Source: CAVRZR01 sp964354215
GTDB taxonomy: Bacteria > Actinomycetota > Coriobacteriia > Anaerosomatales > CAVRZR01
NCBI GenBank assembly: GCA_964354215.1
Contig: CAYGYT010000011.1
Coordinates: 1-58,629, forward strand
Direction: 5' to 3'
Length of the DNA: 58,629 nt
Below are positions 1 to 9,522 of the stretch, piece by piece; the stretch's first letter is position 1; each line of letters starts with the position of its first letter. The position numbers were made by a program, and so were the translations under genes. Under the pieces are notes generated by a model. That model saw only the letters and a list, made by a program, of their open reading frames with translations. It searched no databases and was not told the DNA's origin.

Positions 1-1
1 C

Positions 2-955
2 GTGGCGCTCGGCGCTGGCGGGGCAGTCGTGGGCCTGTTCCACCTCGTAACGCACGCGTGCTTCAAGCCGCTGCTGTTCCTCGGCGCAGGCGTGATCATC
101 CACGCTGCGCACACGCAGGATATGCGAGAGATGGGCGGCCTCTCGAAGTTCATGCCGTGGACGACGGCGACCTTCGCCATTGGCTCGCTCGCTCTTGCCG
201 GCGTGTTCCCGTTCTCCGGCTTCTGGTCGAAAGACGAGATCCTCACGCTTCTGTGGGAGGAGGGCCACTACGTCGTCTTCGCCCTGGCGCTTCTCGCAGC
301 ATTCACGACCGCGTTCTACGTGACCCGTCTGTGGTTCCGGGTGTTCGCCGGTCCGCCGCAAGCCGAGGAGCTTCACGAGGGGCACGGTTCGATGATCGGC
401 CCCATGGTGGTGCTCGCGGCCATCACGACGGTCATCGGCTTCGCGAGCCCGGCGTTCGCGCATTTCCTCGGTCACGAAGGGCACTGGCCCGACATCAGCA
501 TGGCTCTCACGGGGAGCGCGGTGGGGCTCTCGGGTATCGCGCTTGGCTGGTACGTCTACGGGCGTCGCTCCGTTGTGGTGAACACGCGTTCGGTCAAGCG
601 CCGTCTCGGGTACGCCTACCTGGCGCTCACGCAGAAGCTCTACTTCGACATCGTGTACGAGGCGCTGATCATTCGGCCGTACCTGGCGCTCGCGGTCCTG
701 CTGTCGCGCTTCGACTTGAGCGCCATCGACGGCGTCGTGAATGGCGCGGCGAGCGTGTGGGTCGCGATCTCCCGCGGCTCCTGGGTGTTTGACGCTCGTG
801 CCATCGACGGTGCCGTGAACGGGACGGCTCGCGCGATCCGCGAGGCCGGTTCGCGCGCCCGCCAGCTCGAGTCCGGTCGTGTCCAGACCTACCAGCGGCT
901 CATTCTTGGAGCCGTCGTGCTGCTCATGATCTTCGTCGTGGTGAAAGGAGCGTAG
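2..955 (+). CDS. nuoL: NADH-quinone oxidoreductase subunit L, C-terminal part (5' end outside window)
   Basis: This is the last 317 residues of the large antiporter-like membrane subunit of complex I. NuoL is normally about 600-650 residues, so the N-terminal half lies upstream of base 1 and the GTG at position 2 is an internal codon. The visible part starts in the conserved core (LFHLVTHACFKPLLFLGAG). It continues through several hydrophobic segments, including FPFSGFWSKDEIL, and ends in the long C-terminal extension with a final membrane helix, typical of NuoL rather than NuoM or NuoN. The stop is 5 bp before nuoM, so nuoL-M-N form one transcription unit. The role in proton pumping coupled to quinone reduction is known for the family. 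Confidence 0.95.
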   Translation: MALGAGGAVVGLFHLVTHACFKPLLFLGAGVIIHAAHTQDMREMGGLSKFMPWTTATFAIGSLALAGVFPFSGFWSKDEILTLLWEEGHYVVFALALLAAFTTAFYVTRLWFRVFAGPPQAEELHEGHGSMIGPMVVLAAITTVIGFASPAFAHFLGHEGHWPDISMALTGSAVGLSGIALGWYVYGRRSVVVNTRSVKRRLGYAYLALTQKLYFDIVYEALIIRPYLALAVLLSRFDLSAIDGVVNGAASVWVAISRGSWVFDARAIDGAVNGTARAIREAGSRARQLESGRVQTYQRLILGAVVLLMIFVVVKGA

Positions 956-960
956 GCGGC

Positions 961-2424
961 ATGCCAGTGCTCTCGATCATCGTCTTCTTGCCGCTTCTCG
1001 GTGCAGCGGTCGTGGCTTTGCTCCCCAAAGGCCGCCCCGGCTTGCCGAAGAAGGTTGCCCTCGCGGTCACACTCGCCGATCTCGCGTTCGCCATCCTCGC
1101 AGTCGCGGCGTTCGACACCGGCGATACGCTCCCGCAGTTCGTCGAGAAGTTCAGCTGGGTTCCACAGGCGAACATTCAGTACTTCATGGGCGTGGACGGT
1201 ATCTCGCTCCCGATGCTCGTCCTGTCCTCTCTGCTCTGCGTTCTGGCGGTTCTCGCGAGCTGGAAGATCGAGAACAAGCCCGCCTTCTACTTCGCCATGC
1301 TGCTCGTGCTCGAAGTCGGCATGAACGGCGTGTTCTGTGCGCTCGACTTCGTGCTCTTCTACGTGTTCTGGGAACTCGTCCTCGTGCCGATGTACTTCCT
1401 CATTGCTGTCTGGGGCGGCGCCCGCCGAGAGTATGCGGCGCTCAAGTTCTTCCTCTACACGCTGTTCGGCTCGGTGTTCATGCTCGTGGGCATCCTCGCG
1501 CTCTACCTCAACCCCGCCGGCGGCACCTTCGACATGATCAGGCTCACCACGGCCGGCTTCCCGGTGGGCTTCCAGTGGTGGGTGTTCGCGGCGTTCTTCC
1601 TCGGCTTCGCCGTCAAGGTCCCGGTGTGGCCGCTGCACACGTGGCTGCCCGACGCGCATGTCGAAGCGCCGACGGCTGCATCCGTGCTGCTGGCGGGAAT
1701 CCTCCTCAAGATGGGAACGTACGGCTTCCTTCGCGTGTCGTTGCCGATCCTGCCCGACGCCGCGAAGTCCTGGGCGTGGTTCATCGCCGTACTCGCGGCG
1801 ATCTCGATCGTCTACGGTGCTGCGGTCGCTTTCGCGCAGACCGATTTGAAGAAGCTCGTGGCGTACTCGTCGGTCTCGCACATGGGGTTCGTCATGCTCG
1901 GTATCGCCGCAGGCACCGTTGCCGGTCTGAACGGTGCGGTGGCGGTCATGTTCAGCCACGGCGTGGTGACGGGCATGCTCTTCCTGCTCGTCGGCATGAT
2001 CTACGAGCGCACACATACGCGCCAGATCGCCGAGGTCTCCGGCGTCGCCGTCACAATGCCGGTGGCGGCGGGGATGCTCGCGTTCGCGTCGTTCGCGTCG
2101 CTCGGCCTGCCCGGTTTGTCGGGCTTCGTGGGCGAGTTCCTCTCGCTTCTCGGGGCGTGGCAGTCGGACCTCTCGCGCATCACGGTTGTGGCCTCGGCGT
2201 TCGGCGTCCTGCTCGCGGCTGCCTACATGCTGTGGATGGTGCAGCGCGTGGTGCTCGGCACGCCCACACCGGCGGTGGATGGTCAGCCCGACCTCACACG
2301 GCTCGAGATCGGCATCCTCGTGCCGCTCGTTGTCCTCACGGTCGTCGTGGGCGTGTGGTGGGGGAGCCTGCTCCAGTACGTCGATCCGGCCGTGACCGCC
2401 CTGCTCGCGGGGATGGGGCTCTAG
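961..2424 (+). CDS. nuoM: NADH-quinone oxidoreductase subunit M
   Basis: A 487-residue polytopic protein, the normal size for NuoM, one of the three Mrp-antiporter-like proton channels of complex I. Two charged membrane residues expected for the family are present: Glu138 in FWELVLVPMYF and Lys219 in FAVKVPVWPLHTWLPDAHVE. The second motif is the signature of the proton-translocating family. The ATG at 961 follows nuoL by 5 bp and is preceded by a GAAAGGAGCG ribosome-binding site that overlaps the end of nuoL. nuoN begins one base after the stop. Confidence 0.97.
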   Translation: MPVLSIIVFLPLLGAAVVALLPKGRPGLPKKVALAVTLADLAFAILAVAAFDTGDTLPQFVEKFSWVPQANIQYFMGVDGISLPMLVLSSLLCVLAVLASWKIENKPAFYFAMLLVLEVGMNGVFCALDFVLFYVFWELVLVPMYFLIAVWGGARREYAALKFFLYTLFGSVFMLVGILALYLNPAGGTFDMIRLTTAGFPVGFQWWVFAAFFLGFAVKVPVWPLHTWLPDAHVEAPTAASVLLAGILLKMGTYGFLRVSLPILPDAAKSWAWFIAVLAAISIVYGAAVAFAQTDLKKLVAYSSVSHMGFVMLGIAAGTVAGLNGAVAVMFSHGVVTGMLFLLVGMIYERTHTRQIAEVSGVAVTMPVAAGMLAFASFASLGLPGLSGFVGEFLSLLGAWQSDLSRITVVASAFGVLLAAAYMLWMVQRVVLGTPTPAVDGQPDLTRLEIGILVPLVVLTVVVGVWWGSLLQYVDPAVTALLAGMGL

Positions 2425-2425
2425 C

Positions 2426-3868
2426 GTGACGGGCTACTACCAGCTGCTCCCCGAGGCGGTGATGCTCGCCGCCGCGCTCCTGGCGCTCTTCGGCGAGTTT
2501 CTGCCGGGGCGCGATCGCGGGACCGCGTACATCGGGCTCGCCGCGTGCCTGATCGCGGCAGCGCTCGTCGTGTGGGGTGGGATCACGCGGCCGCTCTTCG
2601 GCGGCATGCTCGTCTACGACGGTCTCGCTCAGTACGCCCGCGTGGCGATCGCGCTCCTCACTGCGATCTGGCTGTTGTGGGTCGCAGGCCGCGGACTTGG
2701 CAAGGAGCGCGTGCGCGAGGCAGTCTCCCTCGCCCTCTTCTCGGCGTTGGGCGGGATGCTTCTGGCCTCGGCGCGAGAGCTCGTCACGTTCTTCATGGCG
2801 GTCGAGCTCTCGACGATGCCTGCCTACGTCCTGGTGGGCTATCGCCGAAGAGACGTCGTAGGCCTCGAGGGCACCCTCAAGTACTTCCTACTGTCGCTGC
2901 TCACGAGCCTCGTCATGCTGTACGGGCTCTCGTTCCTCTACGGCTTGGCCGGCTCGACCTTCTACACCCGCATCGCGCTCGTCGGCCACTCGCCGCTTGC
3001 GACGATCGCAGCGGTCCTCGTGCTCGTGGGGTTGTTCGCCAAGCTCTCGGCAGCGCCGTTCCACTACTGGGCGCCCGACGCATACTCGGGCGCGTCGGCA
3101 GCGAGCGTCGCGTTCGTTTCGACCGTGCCAAAGGTCGCGGGGACGCTCGCCGCCGTTCGGCTCATCACGTACTTCCCGCCACCCGTCGGCGTTCTTGCGA
3201 CTGTTGTGGCCATCGGCGCCGCCGCGTCGATGCTGCTCGGCAACCTTGCGGCACTCACGCAAGACGACATCCGACGTCTCATGGCGTACTCCGGGGTCGC
3301 TCACACCGGCTACGTGCTGGTGGCAGTTGCCGCGCTGCTGTCCGGCGTCGGCAACGCGGCCGGCAGTGCCGTGTTCTACTCGGTGGCCTACGCGGTCCCC
3401 TCACTCGCGATCATGCTCATCGCCGCCGAGGAGGGCGTCACGCTCGCGGGTTTCGGCCAGCTTGCGGCCCGAAGGCCCTGGGTGGCGTGGTCGGCCGTCC
3501 TGCTGTTGCTGTCGCTCATCGGCATCCCTCCGCTCGTGGGCTTCTTCGGTAAGCTCTACGTCTTCGGCGCTGCCATCAGCGGTGGATTGGTCTGGCTCGC
3601 GGTGCTCGGCGTGCTCACGAGCGTGGTCTCGGCCGGGTACTACTTCCGCATCGTGCGCTCGATGTTCTTCGGCGAGGCGCCGGCGACGGCATCGGCGTCG
3701 GGCGTGCTACCCACGGGCGCGTCGGACGGGCTGCCCACAGCGGAGCTTCCTGTCGAAGACGTCGCGCCCGCACCGCTCCTGCCCTCCGTGCCTGCTGGCA
3801 TCGCGCTCGCACTGTGTGTGCTCGCGACGCTGGCGCTCGGGGTATTCGCCCGCGTGCCGCTCTCTTAA
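2426..3868 (+). CDS. nuoN: NADH-quinone oxidoreductase subunit N
   Basis: A 480-residue membrane protein starting at GTG 2426, one base after the nuoM stop, which implies translational coupling. It has the family features: Glu127 in MAVELSTMPAYVLVGY, Lys207 in LFAKLSAAPFHYWAPDAYSG, and about 14 hydrophobic segments. A hydrophilic Ala/Pro-rich stretch around residues 418-450 interrupts the hydrophobic pattern just before the last helix. It is the last subunit of the nuo operon; no further nuo gene follows. The 204 bp after it hold no gene. Confidence 0.97.
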   Translation: MTGYYQLLPEAVMLAAALLALFGEFLPGRDRGTAYIGLAACLIAAALVVWGGITRPLFGGMLVYDGLAQYARVAIALLTAIWLLWVAGRGLGKERVREAVSLALFSALGGMLLASARELVTFFMAVELSTMPAYVLVGYRRRDVVGLEGTLKYFLLSLLTSLVMLYGLSFLYGLAGSTFYTRIALVGHSPLATIAAVLVLVGLFAKLSAAPFHYWAPDAYSGASAASVAFVSTVPKVAGTLAAVRLITYFPPPVGVLATVVAIGAAASMLLGNLAALTQDDIRRLMAYSGVAHTGYVLVAVAALLSGVGNAAGSAVFYSVAYAVPSLAIMLIAAEEGVTLAGFGQLAARRPWVAWSAVLLLLSLIGIPPLVGFFGKLYVFGAAISGGLVWLAVLGVLTSVVSAGYYFRIVRSMFFGEAPATASASGVLPTGASDGLPTAELPVEDVAPAPLLPSVPAGIALALCVLATLALGVFARVPLS

Positions 3869-3939
3869 GCGAGCCGGGCGAGCGGCGCGGTCGCGCATCA
3901 CCGCAGCTTCGGCGCGTGGATCGCGCACCCTTGCTGAGG

Positions 3940-3968
3940 TTACGGAATCGAAATAGCTGGTGTAGGTT
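3940..3968 (+). promoter_or_regulatory. Weak candidate promoter upstream of the HtrA-like protease gene
   Basis: TTACGG (3940-3945), a 17-bp spacer and TAGGTT (3963-3968) lie about 105 bp before the protease start. Both hexamers are poor matches to the sigma-70 consensus. The argument is position: this is the only gap in the nuoN-protease interval and the gene needs a promoter. Confidence 0.25.
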
Positions 3969-4072
3969 CTGTAGAGATGCCGTACGTGGCCCCCGCATTG
4001 CGGTACACATGAACAAGCGGCTCGCGCGAACGGGTCGATCGAGTGCCTGGATACCTGCGAGGTGAACGTGTC

Positions 4073-5509
4073 ATGAGCGAGAACGACCTTCCGGACGCGT
4101 ACGGAGTTGCCGCCGACCCCGGCGCCGAGCCCCGGATCGCTCCGAGCCACAGCATGCCTCCCGTCGAGGCGACACCGCAGGTTTCCCCCGCCGAGGCTGC
4201 GGAGGTCCCGGTCGCACCGGTTGTTCCGCCGGGGCCGCCCTCTGCACCGCCCGTCGCGCATCACGTCACGTACGCGCAGGACGAGCCGCTGCCCGTGTGC
4301 GACTACACCGGCGAGCCCGGAGACTCCGACGAGCCATGTGAGGAACCGACGCTCGTGAAGCGCTGGTCGAGCGCGGCGGTCATCACGTCGTCGGTCATCG
4401 GTGCGCTTGTGGGTGGGATCATCGTCGCCGCGACACTCGTGTGGGCGCTCGGTCTTGTCGGCGGAGCACGGCCCCTCATCAACACGTCCGCGACATCGAG
4501 TTCGAAGGCCGTCACGAAGACCGCATCGGGCACGGTGGTCATCAACCCGAACGACAATCTGGACACCGCCGAGGCCGTTGCCGAGAAGGTAACGCCCTCC
4601 GTCGTGAACGTGACGATCAAAGGGACATCGTACAACCCGTTCACCGGACAGCAGGCGCTTCGCGACCTCGGCAACGGAAGCGGCGTCATCATCCGCTCGG
4701 ACGGCTACATCCTCACGAACAACCACGTCGTCGAGGGCGCCGACCGCATCTCCGTTACGATCGGTGTCGAGGACGTCGAGGCGAAGGTCGTGGGAACCGA
4801 TCCGACCACCGACCTGGCCGTGGTCAAGATCGATCGCACCGGCTTGCCGGCCATCGACGTCGGCTCGTCCAAGGACCTCAAGGTTGGTCAGTTCGTCGCG
4901 GCCGTGGGGAGTCCCTTCGGCCTGGAGAAGACCGTCACCACCGGCATCGTCTCGGCGCTCCAGCGCGCCGGCAGCGCGAGCGAGAGCGGTCAGTCGCTCA
5001 CAACGTACACGAACCTCATCCAGACCGACGCAGCCATCAATCCCGGCAACTCGGGTGGAGCGCTCGTCGACGAGCAGGGCAAACTCATCGGCATCAATAC
5101 GCTCATCGAGTCGACGTCGGGTAGCTCGGCAGGCATCGGCTTCGCCATCCCGGTGGACCTGGCCACGGACATCGCCAACCAGCTGATCAAGTCCGGCAGG
5201 GCAACGCATCCCTACATCGGGATCTCGTCCGAGTCGATCGACGAAAACGTCGCGGCGCAGTACCAGTTGCCCGTGAAGGCCGGTGCGCTCATCCGCTTCG
5301 TGCAGCCCGGCTCTCCCGCCGAGATGGCCGGCCTCAAGTCGGGCGACATCATCACGCGTATCGACAAGACCGACATCGGCTCCTCCGTCGACGTCTCCTC
5401 GGCGCTGCGGCTTCGCAAGATCGGCGACGTGGTGACGGTGACGGTAGTCCGGGCGGACGCCGAGCGCACGCTCAAGGTCACGCTGGGCTCAGACGAGATG
5501 CGCCAGTAG
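4073..5509 (+). CDS. Membrane-anchored HtrA/DegP-family trypsin-like serine protease with PDZ domain
   Basis: A 478-residue S1C protease acting outside the membrane in protein quality control. It has a Pro/Ala-rich cytoplasmic N-terminus (about 1-95), one membrane helix (about 101-127), a linker, then the protease domain. The full triad is visible: His218 in TNNHVVEG, Asp247 in DPTTDLAVVKID and Ser327 in NPGNSGGALV. A C-terminal PDZ domain (about 375-470) contains PGSPAEMAGLKSGDIITRID. ATG 4073 is preferred over an in-frame GTG at 4043 because a GAGGTGA ribosome-binding site sits 8 bp before it and the extra ten codons add nothing conserved. It is the usual actinobacterial membrane-tethered type. 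Substrates cannot be read from the sequence. Confidence 0.93.
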   Translation: MSENDLPDAYGVAADPGAEPRIAPSHSMPPVEATPQVSPAEAAEVPVAPVVPPGPPSAPPVAHHVTYAQDEPLPVCDYTGEPGDSDEPCEEPTLVKRWSSAAVITSSVIGALVGGIIVAATLVWALGLVGGARPLINTSATSSSKAVTKTASGTVVINPNDNLDTAEAVAEKVTPSVVNVTIKGTSYNPFTGQQALRDLGNGSGVIIRSDGYILTNNHVVEGADRISVTIGVEDVEAKVVGTDPTTDLAVVKIDRTGLPAIDVGSSKDLKVGQFVAAVGSPFGLEKTVTTGIVSALQRAGSASESGQSLTTYTNLIQTDAAINPGNSGGALVDEQGKLIGINTLIESTSGSSAGIGFAIPVDLATDIANQLIKSGRATHPYIGISSESIDENVAAQYQLPVKAGALIRFVQPGSPAEMAGLKSGDIITRIDKTDIGSSVDVSSALRLRKIGDVVTVTVVRADAERTLKVTLGSDEMRQ

Positions 5510-5518
5510 TCTCGCCCG

Positions 5519-5995
5519 ATGCCGGCGAAGATCACAATCGTCGCCGTCGGGCGGCTCAAGGAGCGCTACTGGCGTGAGGCCGCCGAGGAGTACCTGAAGC
5601 GCCTCACGCCGTACGCGACCGTTCAGGTTGCCGAGGTGTCGGACCGAGACGTGTCGCGCGACGAGACCGGCGCGCTTGCTGCCGAGGGAGCCGACGTGCT
5701 CCGCGGTCTGCAAGCCGTGGGCGCGTCATGCGTCGTGGCACTCGACATCGGCGGTCGACAGCTCTCCTCTGAGGAGTTCGCCGAATGGCTTGCCGAGCAC
5801 GACCTGAACGGTCGCAGCTGGATCGAGTTCGTGGTCGGCGGTGCTGCCGGTCTCGCGCCTGAGGTTCTCGCGCGAGCTGAAGAGCGACTATCGCTCGGCC
5901 CCATGACGCTCCCGCATCAGATGGCGCGCGTCGTGCTGCTCGAGCAGCTGTACCGGGGCTTTCGCATCATGCGCGGTGAGCCGTACCACCGGTAG
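5519..5995 (+). CDS. rlmH: 23S rRNA (pseudouridine1915-N3)-methyltransferase RlmH
   Basis: A 158-residue SPOUT-class methyltransferase of normal family length. It methylates pseudouridine 1915 in helix 69 of 23S rRNA using S-adenosylmethionine. The N-terminal KITIVAVGRLKERYW, the SAM-knot motif FVVGGAAGL (about 104-112) and the C-terminal LPHQMARVVLLEQLYRGFRI followed by PYHR are all hallmarks. It starts 9 bp after the protease stop, so it is probably cotranscribed; no strong ribosome-binding site is seen. Confidence 0.95.
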   Translation: MPAKITIVAVGRLKERYWREAAEEYLKRLTPYATVQVAEVSDRDVSRDETGALAAEGADVLRGLQAVGASCVVALDIGGRQLSSEEFAEWLAEHDLNGRSWIEFVVGGAAGLAPEVLARAEERLSLGPMTLPHQMARVVLLEQLYRGFRIMRGEPYHR

Positions 5996-6041
5996 AGGGC
6001 GCTATCGCGGCGTAGGATCCACTGCCGGAGTGTAGGGGTCT

Positions 6042-6070
6042 TTGTCGGGCTTACGGCCTCGCGCTATCCT
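6042..6070 (+). promoter_or_regulatory. Candidate sigma-70-type promoter for argS
   Basis: TTGTCG (6042-6047), a 17-bp spacer and TATCCT (6065-6070) lie 44 bp before the chosen argS GTG. The spacing is ideal and the placement explains why the longer upstream reading frame cannot be the real start. Confidence 0.6.
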
Positions 6071-6113
6071 TAGGCGCTACCGCCCCAGCCGCCCGCCAAG
6101 GAGCCGCTCGCAC

Positions 6114-7847
6114 GTGAAATCCCTCATCGCCGATCTCGTTACGCTAGCGCTCGAGCGTGCGGTCGCGGACGGTGAGCTCGAGCTCGCGGAGCTCCCGGAC
6201 CCCGCCCCCGAGCGCCCGCGCGATCCGTCGCACGGCGACTGGGCGACGAGTGTTGCGCTTCGCACAGCGAAGGCCGCCGGCAAGCCACCTCGCGAGGTCG
6301 CAGACATCATCGCCGCGCGTATCGCCGAGAGCCCCGACATCGCCTCGGTCGAGGTCGCCGGGCCGGGCTTCATCAACCTGCGCCTCAGCGCTGCCGCTCT
6401 CCAGCGGGTGCTCATCGACGCGCGCACGCAAGGCGCGCGCTTCGGCTCGATCGACCTCGGCCACGGCCGTCGCGTCCAGGTCGAGTTCGTGAGCGCCAAC
6501 CCCGTCGGCCCCATGCACGTCGGGCACGGCCGCTGGGCCGCGCTCGGTGACTCGATGGCGCGCGTGCTCGCGCATGCCGGTTGGGACGTGCAGCGCGAGT
6601 TCTACGTGAACGATGCCGGCGTGCAGATGGATACCTTCGGCAAGTCCGTCTCCGCGAGGTACATGGAGCTTTGTGGCCGCGGCATCGAGTTTCCCCAGGA
6701 CGGCTACCAGGGCGCCTACATCGTCGACATCGCTCAGGAGATCCTCGACGCCGAGGGCGACAGGTGGGCTACCGCGGATGCGGCTGCGCGCGAGGAGCAC
6801 TTCAGGGAGACCGCGTACGCCGCGGTGCTCGAGCACCTCAAGCGTGTCCTGCACGGCATGGGCGTCGACTTCGATGTGTGGTTCTCCGAGCGCACGCTGC
6901 ACGAGCCGGTCGCGGCCGTGGGTGGCGCCAACGCGGCCGACGCTCTGAACGCCGTCGACTCGGCGATCGAGGCGCTTCGCGGCGCTGGCTACGTCTACGA
7001 GCACGAGGGCGCGATCTGGTTCCGCTCGACGGACTTCGGCGACGACAAGGACCGCGTGCTCAGGAAGTCGGACGGGGAGTACACGTACTTCGCCGCCGAC
7101 ATCGCGTATCACAAGGACAAGTACGACCGCGGGTTCGACCGCGTCATCAACATCTGGGGCGCCGACCATCACGGCTACGTCAAGCGCATGGAGGCCGCCG
7201 TCGCGGCACTCGGCCACCCCGGGCAGCTCGACGTCGTGATCGGCCAGCTCGTGAACCTCTTCCGAAACGACGAGGCCGTGCGTATGAGCAAGCGCACTGG
7301 CGAGATGGTGACCTTCGAGGATCTGCTCGACGAGGTCGGCCCGGACGCCGCGCGCTACTTCTTCTTGCGCCGCTCGACCGACCAGCCGCTCGACTTCGAC
7401 ATAGGGCTCGCCAAGGAGCAGTCCGCAGAGAATCCCGTCTACTACGTGCAGTACGCGCACGCCCGCATCTGCGCGATCTTGCGCAAGGGCGCCGGCGCCG
7501 ACACTGCCGACGAGAGCATCGACATCGACGCGACGGCCGCCGAGCTTATCCGCCCCGATGCGCCGCTCGGGCTCCTCGACTCGGAGCCCGAGCTCACCCT
7601 CTTGCGCAAGCTCGCCGAGTTCTCCGAAGTCGTCGAGATCGCCGCGCGCGACCTCGCGCCACACAAGCTCACTCGCTACGCCGAGGAGCTTGCCGCGACA
7701 TTCCACCAGTTCTACACGGTGTGCCGCGTGGTCGACCCTGGTGAGCCAGAACTCACGGCCGCGCGCCTGTACGCAGTTGACGCCACACGGATCGCGCTCG
7801 AGGCCGTGCTCTCGCTCGTGGGAGTGAGCGCGCCGGAGAGAATGTAG
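6114..7847 (+). CDS. argS: Arginyl-tRNA synthetase
   Basis: A 577-residue class I aminoacyl-tRNA synthetase charging tRNA-Arg. The class I HIGH signature appears as HVGH (residues 135-138) inside EFVSANPVGPMHVGHGR. The KMSKS counterpart is RMSKRTGEMVTFEDLL, followed by the DALR anticodon-binding domain, in which ALEAVLSLVGVSAPERM closes the protein in the usual way. GTG 6114 (VKSLIADLV) is chosen because AAGGAG lies 11 bp upstream and a candidate promoter ends at 6070. The frame extends further upstream to 6042, but with Arg-rich, non-conserved codons overlapping that promoter. lysA follows after 3 bp, as in several actinobacteria. Confidence 0.96.
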   Translation: MKSLIADLVTLALERAVADGELELAELPDPAPERPRDPSHGDWATSVALRTAKAAGKPPREVADIIAARIAESPDIASVEVAGPGFINLRLSAAALQRVLIDARTQGARFGSIDLGHGRRVQVEFVSANPVGPMHVGHGRWAALGDSMARVLAHAGWDVQREFYVNDAGVQMDTFGKSVSARYMELCGRGIEFPQDGYQGAYIVDIAQEILDAEGDRWATADAAAREEHFRETAYAAVLEHLKRVLHGMGVDFDVWFSERTLHEPVAAVGGANAADALNAVDSAIEALRGAGYVYEHEGAIWFRSTDFGDDKDRVLRKSDGEYTYFAADIAYHKDKYDRGFDRVINIWGADHHGYVKRMEAAVAALGHPGQLDVVIGQLVNLFRNDEAVRMSKRTGEMVTFEDLLDEVGPDAARYFFLRRSTDQPLDFDIGLAKEQSAENPVYYVQYAHARICAILRKGAGADTADESIDIDATAAELIRPDAPLGLLDSEPELTLLRKLAEFSEVVEIAARDLAPHKLTRYAEELAATFHQFYTVCRVVDPGEPELTAARLYAVDATRIALEAVLSLVGVSAPERM

Positions 7848-7850
7848 GAG

Positions 7851-9221
7851 ATGCCCATGGCCGCCCAACCATCCACCCCCCGTCAGCCCGTCGAGCCCGA
7901 CTCGAAGACCGCCCACGACCTCATGAGCGTGCTGCCCACGACCGCGCGGGTCTGCGACGGCCACCTCTGCATCGGTGGCGTCGACATGGTGAAGCTCGCG
8001 CGCGAGGCCGGCACCGCGCTCTATGTGATGGACGAGGCGACGATCCGCTCCCAGCTGCGGGACTACGTGAAGTGGACGCAGTACCACTGGAAAGACGTCG
8101 ACGTCGTCTACGCCGGCAAGGCATTCATGTCGGTCGCGATGTGCAAGATCGTCGCCGAGGAAGGCTGTTGCCTCGACGTGTCGAGCGGGGGCGAGCTCGC
8201 CTTCGCTCTTCGCGCCGGATTCCCGATGGAGCGCATCTACGTCCACGGCAACAACAAGACGCCTGTTGAACTCGCCGAGTGCCTCGACGCACGAGTGGGG
8301 CGCATCGTCGTCGACTCGTTCGAGGAGATGGATCGTCTCTCGGCCATGGCCGCCGAGCGAGGAGTCGAGCAGCGCATCCTCATCCGCGTGACGCCCGGCA
8401 TCCACGCCGACACGCACACCTACATCCAGACCGGCGCCGAGGACTCCAAGTTCGGCTTCGGCATGAACGAGGGCCTCGCGATGCAGGCGATCGAGCGGGC
8501 CATCGCGCTGCCCGGGCTCGACTTCGAGGGCCTCCACATGCACATCGGGTCGCAGATCTTCGCGCTCATGAGCTTCTCGGCGGCCATCGATCGCATGGTC
8601 GACTTCATGCGCGAGATCAAAGAACGTACGGGCGTCGCCGTACGGATGCTCGACACCGGCGGGGGCCTTGGCATCAAGTACGGTCTGCCCGACGAGCCGT
8701 CGACCATCCAGGACTACGGCAAGGTCATCGTCGACGGCATCAAGGAGGAGTGCGAGAAGCATGGCCTTGCGGTGCCGAGAATGGCCGTCGAGCCCGGCCG
8801 CTCGATCGTGGCGAACGCGGGCGTGACCCTCTACACCGTCGGCGCGATCAAGGAGATCCCGAACATCCGCACATACGTTGCGGTGGACGGCGGCATGTCG
8901 GACAACATCCGGACGTCGCTCTATGATGCGCACTACGAGGCGCTCATCGTGAACAAGGCCGACCAGCCGCGTGAGATGGTCGCGACGGTGGCGGGCAAGC
9001 ACTGCGAGAGCGGCGACATCGTCGTGAACGACGCGCCGCTCCAGCACGTCGAGGTGGGCGACATCCTGTGCGTGTGCGCCACGGGCGCCTATTGCCAGTC
9101 GATGTCGAGCAACTACAACAAGCAGGTCCGCCCTGGTGTCGTGATCGTGGGCGACGGGGAGTGGCGCTGGGTCGTACGCAGGGAGACGTACGAGGATCTG
9201 CTCAAGTGCGAGGTGGGGTAG
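7851..9221 (+). CDS. lysA: Diaminopimelate decarboxylase
   Basis: A 456-residue PLP enzyme of the fold-III (alanine racemase-like) class that converts meso-diaminopimelate to lysine. Lys90 in VVYAGKAFMS is the cofactor lysine. Further landmarks are MLDTGGGLGIKYG (phosphate binding), VEPGRSIVANAG and the catalytic-Cys region GKHCESGDIV. ATG 7851 is preceded by GTAGGAG overlapping the argS stop; a second ATG at 7857 is possible. It probably feeds the aspartate-family pathway with hom and thrB downstream, which are separated from it by a toxin-antitoxin pair. Confidence 0.96.
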   Translation: MPMAAQPSTPRQPVEPDSKTAHDLMSVLPTTARVCDGHLCIGGVDMVKLAREAGTALYVMDEATIRSQLRDYVKWTQYHWKDVDVVYAGKAFMSVAMCKIVAEEGCCLDVSSGGELAFALRAGFPMERIYVHGNNKTPVELAECLDARVGRIVVDSFEEMDRLSAMAAERGVEQRILIRVTPGIHADTHTYIQTGAEDSKFGFGMNEGLAMQAIERAIALPGLDFEGLHMHIGSQIFALMSFSAAIDRMVDFMREIKERTGVAVRMLDTGGGLGIKYGLPDEPSTIQDYGKVIVDGIKEECEKHGLAVPRMAVEPGRSIVANAGVTLYTVGAIKEIPNIRTYVAVDGGMSDNIRTSLYDAHYEALIVNKADQPREMVATVAGKHCESGDIVVNDAPLQHVEVGDILCVCATGAYCQSMSSNYNKQVRPGVVIVGDGEWRWVVRRETYEDLLKCEVG

Positions 9222-9249
9222 TTGCCAAGAACGTGCCGAGCCGCGAGCG

Positions 9250-9516
9250 TCAACGTTCTCGGTAGATGTCCTTGCGGTGGCCCAGCTTAACGACCAGCAC
9301 GACGAGACGGTCGTCCTCGATCGTGTAGACCACGCGACAGGCTCCCACTCGGATGCGCAACAGGTCTTCCCGGCCGCGGAGGCAGCGGGCGGAACTCGGG
9401 CGAGGGTCTGAGGCGAGCGCATCGATGGCTGCTCCGAGCCTCTTCTGCGTAGTGACAGGAAGCTTGCGCAGTTGCCGGTCAGCTCTCGACGTGAACTGGA
9501 TTCGATACTCTGGCAT
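9250..9516 (-). CDS. RelE/ParE-family type II toxin (probable mRNA interferase)
   Basis: An 88-residue basic protein typical of RelE in size and pattern: MPEYRIQFTSRADRQLRKLP at the start, a helical hairpin, then LRIRVGACRVVYTIEDDRLVVLVVKLGHRKDIY, the beta-sheet core with terminal His-Arg-Lys. It lies 6 bp downstream of the antitoxin gene on the same strand. The RelE family usually cleaves mRNA on the ribosome; a ParE-like gyrase target cannot be excluded from sequence alone. Confidence 0.88.
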   Translation of the reverse strand: MPEYRIQFTSRADRQLRKLPVTTQKRLGAAIDALASDPRPSSARCLRGREDLLRIRVGACRVVYTIEDDRLVVLVVKLGHRKDIYRER

Positions 9517-9522
9517 CCCCGA

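Noticed and set aside
3869..4072. A tRNA or small RNA in the nuoN-protease interval
   Set aside because: No cloverleaf, T-loop GTTCRA with matching arms, or terminal pairing could be found.
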